DNA of 15,854 nt, taken from NCBI GenBank assembly GCA_036645575.1, contig JAVXNW010000059.1, positions 1 through 15,854 of the forward strand. Direction: 5' to 3'. The position numbers and the translations under genes were made by a program. Positions 11,901-15,854 of the stretch are shown one piece after another (position 1 is the stretch's first letter; each line of letters starts with the position of its first letter). A model generated the notes under the pieces. That model had not been told where the DNA came from. It did not search any database and saw only the letters and a program-made list of their open reading frames with translations. The DNA comes from JAVXNW01 sp036645575. Its GTDB lineage: Bacteria; Bacillota; Clostridia; Christensenellales; Aristaeellaceae.

Positions 11901-14168
11901 ATGAACCTCACGCAGTATGTGGAGGCGCTCAAGCGCGACCAAGCGTTTATGGCGGGCGTCGCCTGCGTTCGCGACATTCCGGCGCGCCCCGGTCAGTACG
12001 CGGATTTCCCCGAAAAACTCGACCCACGGATCGTGGACGTTTTGCGCGCGCGCGGCATATACCGCCTGTACAGCCACCAGCGCGAGGCGATTGACCGGGT
12101 GCTGGACGGGGAAAACGTGACCGTGGTCACGCCGACCGCGTCCGGAAAGACGCTGTGCTACAACCTGCCGGTGCTCAACCGCATTCTGAGAAACGGCGAC
12201 GCGCGGGCGCTCTACCTATTTCCGACCAAGGCGCTCTCAAGCGACCAGGTGTCCGAGCTCTATTCGATGATCGAGCAATTGGGCGAGGACGTCAAGGCCT
12301 ACACCTTCGACGGCGACACGCCTTCTGCCGCGCGCAGCGCGATCAGGCAGGCGGGGCATGTGGTCGTGACCAATCCCGACATGCTGCACGCGGGGATTTT
12401 GCCGCACCACACCAAGTGGGTCAAGCTATTTGAGAACCTCCAATACGTGGTCATCGACGAAATTCACGCCTATCGCGGGGTATTTGGTTCCAATCTGGCC
12501 AATGTGCTCAGGCGGCTCAAGCGCATCTGCGCCTTTTATGGCGCGACCCCGCAGTTCATCTGCTGTTCGGCGACCATCGCCAACCCCAAGGAGCTGGCCG
12601 AAGCGCTGTGCGGCGTCCCCATGGCGCTGATCGACCAAAACGGCGCGCCCGCGGGCGTCAAGCACGTCTTCTTTTACAACCCGCCCGTCGTCAACAAGCA
12701 GCTGGGTATCCGCAAGGGCAGCGTGCCCGAGACGCTCAAGATCGCGCAACAGCTGATGGCTTGCGGCATTCAAACCATCGTATTTGCGCGCGCGCGGGTG
12801 CTTGTCGAGGTGCTCGTGCGCCAGCTCAAGGACATGGTGCGCGATCCATTGGGCGACGCGGGGCGCGTGCGCGGCTATCGCGCCGGGTACCTGCCCACGC
12901 AGCGTCGCCAGATCGAAAAGGCGCTGCGCGCGGGCGAGGTGGACTGCGTGGTCTCGACAAACGCGCTGGAATTGGGCATCGATATCGGGCAATTGGAGGC
13001 ATGCGTGCTGTGCGGCTATCCGGGCACGATCGCGAGCACCTGGCAGCAGGCGGGTCGCGCCGGGCGGCGAAACGCCGAGTCGCTCTTGATCGTGGTCGGC
13101 TCGTCCAGCCCGCTCGACCAGTACATGATGGCCAACCCGGATTTTTTCTTTCGCCAATCGCCCGAGAAGGCGTACATCGGCCCGGACAACCTCTACATTT
13201 TGCTAAATCACCTGAAATGCGCGGCGTACGAGCTGCCATTTGCGAAAGACGAGCCCTTCGCGGGCAATCAATCGACCCAGGAATTGCTCGAATACCTCGC
13301 CGAGGAGCAGATTTTGCACGAAGTCGACGGGCGCTATTACTGGATGGCGGAGGAGTTTCCGCAGGCCGGCATCAACCTGCGCTCAGCGTCCGATCAAAAT
13401 TTCGTCATCATCGACACGACCGTGCCCGCGCGCGCCAAGGTGATCGGCGAGATGGACCGCTACACGGTGCCGATGCTTTTGCACGAGCACGCGATCTACA
13501 TGAGCGAGGGCAAGCAGTATCAGGTGGACAAGCTGGACTTTGACGGCAAAAAGGCCTACGTGCGCGCGGTGGACGTGGACTACTACACCGACGCCAATCT
13601 GGTCACCAACCTCAAGGTGCTCTATGACACCGAGGAAAAACCCATGGGCAACCTGGTCAAGCATCGCGGCGACGTGCTGGTGAGCACCATGGTGACGCTG
13701 TTTAAGAAGATGAAGCTGGACACGCAAGAAAACATCGGCTGGGGTCCTGTCAAGCTGCCTGAGCTTGAGATGCACACGAGCGCCTGCTGGTGGACGCTGC
13801 CGGACGGCCTTGAGGCGCGCTACGGCCGCGACAACCTACAAAACGCGCTGGTGGGCCTTGGCCACATCATCCGCAACATCGCGCCCGCGTACCTCATGTG
13901 CGCGCCCGGCGACATCATGGTCAGCTACCATGTGCGCGATTCCTTTACCGAAAAGCCCACGCTCTACCTAAACGACGCCACGCCCGGCGGGCTGGGTCTC
14001 TCCGACCGGATCTACGAGATGGATCAGCTGCTCTTTCGCGAGGCGCTTTGCGCGCTTTCCCGCTGCCCTTGCGAGGAGGGCTGCCCCGGCTGCGTCGGCG
14101 CTTCGGTCGGCGGCCAAGCCAAGCGCACGCTGGTGGAACTGCTTGACCAACTGTTAGGGAATCGCTGA
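11901..14168 (+). CDS. mrfA: MrfA/YprA-type DEAD/DEAH-box DNA helicase with C-terminal zinc-binding (DUF1998) domain
   Basis: 755 residues, close to B. subtilis MrfA (YprA). Superfamily 2 motifs: Q-motif region SHQREAI (58-64), Walker A PTASGKT (78-84), DEIH (186-189), SATIA (223-227), a second RecA domain with STNALELGIDIG and QQAGRAGRR. The C-terminal MZB/DUF1998 region ends with a cysteine cluster, CALSRCPCEEGCPGC (717-731), the zinc site. MrfA is a 3'-5' DNA helicase that acts in repair of mitomycin-type lesions, with the exonuclease MrfB in Bacillus. No mrfB lies in this window. GGGAGG (11886-11891) is 9 nt from ATG 11901. Placement 36 bp after nrdG suggests co-expression with dNTP synthesis (inference). 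All helicase motifs look intact. Confidence 0.93.
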   Translation: MNLTQYVEALKRDQAFMAGVACVRDIPARPGQYADFPEKLDPRIVDVLRARGIYRLYSHQREAIDRVLDGENVTVVTPTASGKTLCYNLPVLNRILRNGDARALYLFPTKALSSDQVSELYSMIEQLGEDVKAYTFDGDTPSAARSAIRQAGHVVVTNPDMLHAGILPHHTKWVKLFENLQYVVIDEIHAYRGVFGSNLANVLRRLKRICAFYGATPQFICCSATIANPKELAEALCGVPMALIDQNGAPAGVKHVFFYNPPVVNKQLGIRKGSVPETLKIAQQLMACGIQTIVFARARVLVEVLVRQLKDMVRDPLGDAGRVRGYRAGYLPTQRRQIEKALRAGEVDCVVSTNALELGIDIGQLEACVLCGYPGTIASTWQQAGRAGRRNAESLLIVVGSSSPLDQYMMANPDFFFRQSPEKAYIGPDNLYILLNHLKCAAYELPFAKDEPFAGNQSTQELLEYLAEEQILHEVDGRYYWMAEEFPQAGINLRSASDQNFVIIDTTVPARAKVIGEMDRYTVPMLLHEHAIYMSEGKQYQVDKLDFDGKKAYVRAVDVDYYTDANLVTNLKVLYDTEEKPMGNLVKHRGDVLVSTMVTLFKKMKLDTQENIGWGPVKLPELEMHTSACWWTLPDGLEARYGRDNLQNALVGLGHIIRNIAPAYLMCAPGDIMVSYHVRDSFTEKPTLYLNDATPGGLGLSDRIYEMDQLLFREALCALSRCPCEEGCPGCVGASVGGQAKRTLVELLDQLLGNR

Positions 14169-14261
14169 TGAAATCCCGCGGCGCTGGCGGCTGCATTTTA
14201 GCCATCTCCGCCCTAGAAAAGCCCCCGGCCGATGCGCCCAATTGACCGCCGGTTGCGCATA

Positions 14262-14336
14262 GACGACGCAAAACCCGCATACGCATAGATGATCGCCTGA
14301 GAAGGGAGCTATGCGCCTATGCGGGTTTTTGTCGTC
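14262..14336 (+). promoter_or_regulatory. Long stem-loop enclosing the dacF start codon (terminator-like or translational switch)
   Basis: Left arm 14262-14288 and right arm 14309-14336 form about 25 bp: GACGAC/GTCGTC, then AAAACCCGCATA/TATGCGGGTTTT, a 2-nt bulge, then CGCATAG/CTATGCG. The 20-nt loop carries GAAGGGAG, the only good SD for dacF, while the dacF ATG (14319) is in the right arm. The stem ends GCGGGTTTTTG, like an intrinsic terminator, but those T residues are codons 3-4 of dacF. It could end nrdD-nrdG-mrfA transcription, gate dacF translation, or both. Confidence 0.8.
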
Positions 14337-15476
14337 GTCTTGTTGTGCGTTTGTCTATCTACCGGGGCGGCCGTGGCGCAGCAACTGCCTAGCGGCAAGC
14401 CGGTTCCGCCTGCGGGGGAAGCGGCTCTGGCGCCGCCCGACATTGCGGCGGCGGGGGCGGTGTTGATTGAGCGCGGAACCGGGCGGGTACTATTTGCGAT
14501 TGCGCCCGATCGAATGCTGCCGATCGCGTCCATCACGAAGGTGATGACGGCGCTGATCGTGCTTGAGCATTGCGATCTCACGGAGGTGGTGACGGCAAGC
14601 GCGCGCGCGAGCGGCGTGCCCGGCACATCGATCTACCTAGCGGAGGGCGAGCAATTGAGCGTTAACGAACTGCTGCTGGGGCTATTGCTGCGCTCCGGAA
14701 ATGACGCGGCGATTGCGCTTGCCGAGCATGTGGCGGGGAGCGTCGAGGCATTTGTCGCGCTGATGAACGCGCGCGCGGCGCAGTTGGGTGCGCAGGCGCA
14801 TTTTGTCAACCCAAACGGCTTGGACGTGCGGGCGCACGGCGCTTCGGCGCTGGGCATGGCGCTGATTGCGCGAGAGGCGCTGGATTTCCCGGCATTTCGC
14901 ACGTTGGTTGCGACCGAGCGCGCGACCATTCCATGGCAAGGCAATCCCTACGAGCGGGTGCTCACCAACAAAAACAAGCTCCTGACCCACTATCCGGGCG
15001 CAACCGGCGTCAAGACCGGCTTTACCAAGAAGGCGGGGCGGTGCCTGATCTTTTCGGCCGAGCGGGACGGCATGGAACTGGTCGGCGTGCTGCTAAATTG
15101 TGGAAATTGGTTTGACGCGGCGACGCAATTGCTCGACTGGGGCTTTGCGACTTACAGCGTCCGAACCTTTTTAAAAAGCGGCGAGGTGGTCGCGCAACTT
15201 CCGGTGAGCGGCGGCATGAAGGGCAGCGCGCGCGTCGTCTGCCCGATGAATTTCCGCGCGCCGATCGGCCAAGGCGAAACCGTGAAGCTCCTGATCGAGA
15301 CCGAGGAACGACTGCTCGCGCCGGTGATTCGCGGCGCGGTCGTCGGAAGGGCGAGCGTCATCGTGGCCGGGGAAGTGGTCGCCGAGCAATGGCTGGTGGT
15401 TGACGAGCCCATCGACACGCGCACCTACCCCTGCGCGCTGTGGCGCACCTTCCGCGCGTTCAATCCGGTGGCGTAA
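14319..15476 (+). CDS. dacF: Serine-type D-Ala-D-Ala carboxypeptidase (low-molecular-weight PBP, DacF/PBP5 type)
   Basis: 385 residues. A Sec signal peptide (RVFVVVLLCVCLSTGAAVA, cut near residue 20) exports it. The penicillin-binding motifs are complete: SITK (71-74, Ser71 nucleophile), SGN (126-128) and KTG (232-234). The peptidase S11 domain spans about 40-270 and a PBP5-like C-terminal beta domain about 285-375. It trims the terminal D-Ala from peptidoglycan stem peptides outside the membrane, limiting cross-linking; DacF-type enzymes act in sporulation in Bacillus, but a vegetative role is as likely. I do not see a clear amphipathic membrane anchor at the C-terminus. GGGAG (14304-14308) is 10 nt from the ATG, and both lie in the stem-loop above. 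It is 150 bp from mrfA and is followed by the hairpin-rich region. Confidence 0.95.
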   Translation: MRVFVVVLLCVCLSTGAAVAQQLPSGKPVPPAGEAALAPPDIAAAGAVLIERGTGRVLFAIAPDRMLPIASITKVMTALIVLEHCDLTEVVTASARASGVPGTSIYLAEGEQLSVNELLLGLLLRSGNDAAIALAEHVAGSVEAFVALMNARAAQLGAQAHFVNPNGLDVRAHGASALGMALIAREALDFPAFRTLVATERATIPWQGNPYERVLTNKNKLLTHYPGATGVKTGFTKKAGRCLIFSAERDGMELVGVLLNCGNWFDAATQLLDWGFATYSVRTFLKSGEVVAQLPVSGGMKGSARVVCPMNFRAPIGQGETVKLLIETEERLLAPVIRGAVVGRASVIVAGEVVAEQWLVVDEPIDTRTYPCALWRTFRAFNPVA

Positions 15477-15490
15477 AACAAAACGCAAAG

Positions 15491-15509
15491 CTCGCCCGAA
15501 TTGGGTGAG
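15491..15509. repeat. Small hairpin just after dacF
   Basis: CTCGCCC pairs with GGGTGAG (one G-T wobble) around a 5-nt loop, 15 nt past the dacF stop. There is no T-run after it, so it may protect the 3' end rather than terminate. Confidence 0.55.
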
Positions 15510-15540
15510 TTGGGATGGGGAAGGACGCGAGACGGGTCGA

Positions 15541-15571
15541 GGGTGCGGGGGGGAATGACGGGGGGGAGGGG
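15541..15571 (+). other. G-quadruplex-forming motif
   Basis: Four G-tracts (3, 7, 7 and 4 G) separated by TGC, AATGAC and A fit the G3+N1-7 rule on the plus strand, so both DNA and dacF read-through RNA could fold. It lies in a purine-rich stretch flanked by two copies of AGGACGCGAGA (15521-15531 and 15572-15582 region). Confidence 0.75.
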
Positions 15572-15578
15572 AGGACGC

Positions 15579-15608
15579 GAGATCGCCCGAGTTCGGTCGG
15601 GCGATCTC
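15579..15608. terminator. Perfect 12-bp hairpin, possible dacF terminator
   Basis: GAGATCGCCCGA (15579-15590) and TCGGGCGATCTC (15597-15608) pair without mismatch around GTTCGG. The following TTGAGTTAGTTA is only moderately T-rich, so terminator function is plausible but not assured. Confidence 0.5.
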
Positions 15609-15668
15609 TTGAGTTAGTTATGAGCGTTCTAGCGGTGCGAGCATTCCTGCGGCTGCGCCGGACGGTTT

Positions 15669-15726
15669 ACTCGCCCATCGGCTACGAGGTGCGAGGGACT
15701 TTGCCGATGGGCGAGTTGGGTTTTTT
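15669..15726 (+). terminator. Intrinsic terminator candidate (14-bp stem, TTTTTT)
   Basis: ACTCGCCCATCGGC (15669-15682) pairs perfectly with GCCGATGGGCGAGT (15703-15716) around a 20-nt loop; TGGG and then six T follow. The T-run starts 4 nt after the stem, a little late. It is the best candidate for ending dacF transcription. Confidence 0.65.
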
Positions 15727-15730
15727 GGAC

Positions 15731-15784
15731 GAGGTTCGAGGTCGGGGGTTCGGAGGTTCGAAGTTCGAGGTACGAAGCTCGAAG
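15731..15784. repeat. Low-complexity GAGGTTCGA-type repeat
   Basis: About five imperfect copies of a 9-12 bp word (GAGGTTCGAG, GGGGTTCGG, GAGGTTCGAA, GTTCGAGG, TACGAAGCTCGAAGG) follow each other. No frame through them gives a sensible protein. Confidence 0.7.
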
Positions 15785-15854
15785 GATTTCGCTTGTTGCG
15801 ACAAGCGACCGGCGCCGCCGCCGGCTCCCGCAAGGCTTGAAGCCTTGACGACAT

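Larger units (their letters stand above)
15477..15854. other. Hairpin- and repeat-rich region with no convincing gene
   Basis: 378 bp from the dacF stop to the window edge. An open minus-strand frame over 15618-15854 gives a Pro/Arg/Ser-rich, low-complexity product that I do not accept as a protein. The DNA contains six perfect or near-perfect hairpins (listed here and in the findings), a G-quadruplex motif and a TTCGA-type repeat. Hairpins at 15790-15807 (CGCTTGT/ACAAGCG), 15809-15824 (CCGGC/GCCGG) and 15831-15847 (CAAGGCT/AGCCTTG) follow one another at the right edge. Confidence 0.75.

Noticed and set aside
12608..13543. 311-codon plus-strand frame inside mrfA
   Set aside because: It is a shifted frame within the intact helicase gene, Arg/Ala-rich, without an RBS.
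15618..15854. 78-codon minus-strand frame at the right edge
   Set aside because: The product is Pro/Arg/Ser-rich and derives from hairpin and repeat DNA; no domain is visible. It could only be revived if a start with an RBS lay past the window edge.

Overview
The window is GC-rich (roughly 60-65% by eye) chromosomal DNA of a strictly anaerobic, spore-forming Firmicute of the class Clostridia. The evidence is the sporulation pair yabP-yabQ, the oxygen-sensitive class III ribonucleotide reductase nrdD-nrdG, a Gram-positive MrfA (YprA)-type helicase, strong AGGAGG-like ribosome binding sites, and TTGACA/TATAAT promoters in AT-rich gaps. A high-GC lineage such as a Christensenellales- or Ruminococcaceae-like genome is plausible, but I cannot assign a genus. 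I see no rRNA, tRNA, CRISPR array, insertion sequence or prophage gene; this is mostly core chromosome.

Layout. (1) 1-1815, minus strand: a compact operon reading leftwards, yabP > yabQ > divIC/ftsL-like > ppx/gppA-like phosphatase. The phosphatase runs off the left edge and carries a four-copy 42-bp in-frame repeat. (2) 1933-2685, plus: a radC-family gene whose metal-binding HNHPSG motif is replaced, followed by a 416-bp gap. (3) 3102-5485, plus: an orphan sugar-ABC ATPase (UgpC/MsmX type), then a CdaR/PucR-type regulator whose promoter sits inside a 50-bp inverted repeat, closed by a clear intrinsic terminator. (4) 5576-7418, plus: a CtpA-type S41 protease coupled to a small six-helix membrane protein of unknown function. 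(5) 7377-8699, minus: a double-length ThyX-like flavin thymidylate synthase. (6) 9009-14168, plus, from a consensus promoter with a possible NrdR box: nrdD, nrdG and mrfA as one likely operon. (7) 14319-15476, plus: a D-Ala-D-Ala carboxypeptidase (DacF type) whose start codon is buried in a 25-bp stem-loop. (8) 15477-15854: no convincing gene, but an unusual run of perfect hairpins, a G-quadruplex motif and a TTCGA-type low-complexity repeat.

How the genes fit together. Left part: spore cortex and septum formation. Middle: sugar import energetics with a probable regulator, plus envelope proteolysis. Right: DNA precursor supply, with ThyX and NrdDG divergent from one intergenic region, DNA repair (MrfA), and peptidoglycan trimming.

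The most interesting items are the tandem ThyX in which each half keeps a different part of the signature motif, the stem-loop over the dacF start, the repeat-bearing phosphatase, the RadC lacking metal-binding histidines, and the hairpin-dense right edge. I did not find an obvious new multi-gene system; the novelty here is at the level of individual proteins and regulatory DNA or RNA.
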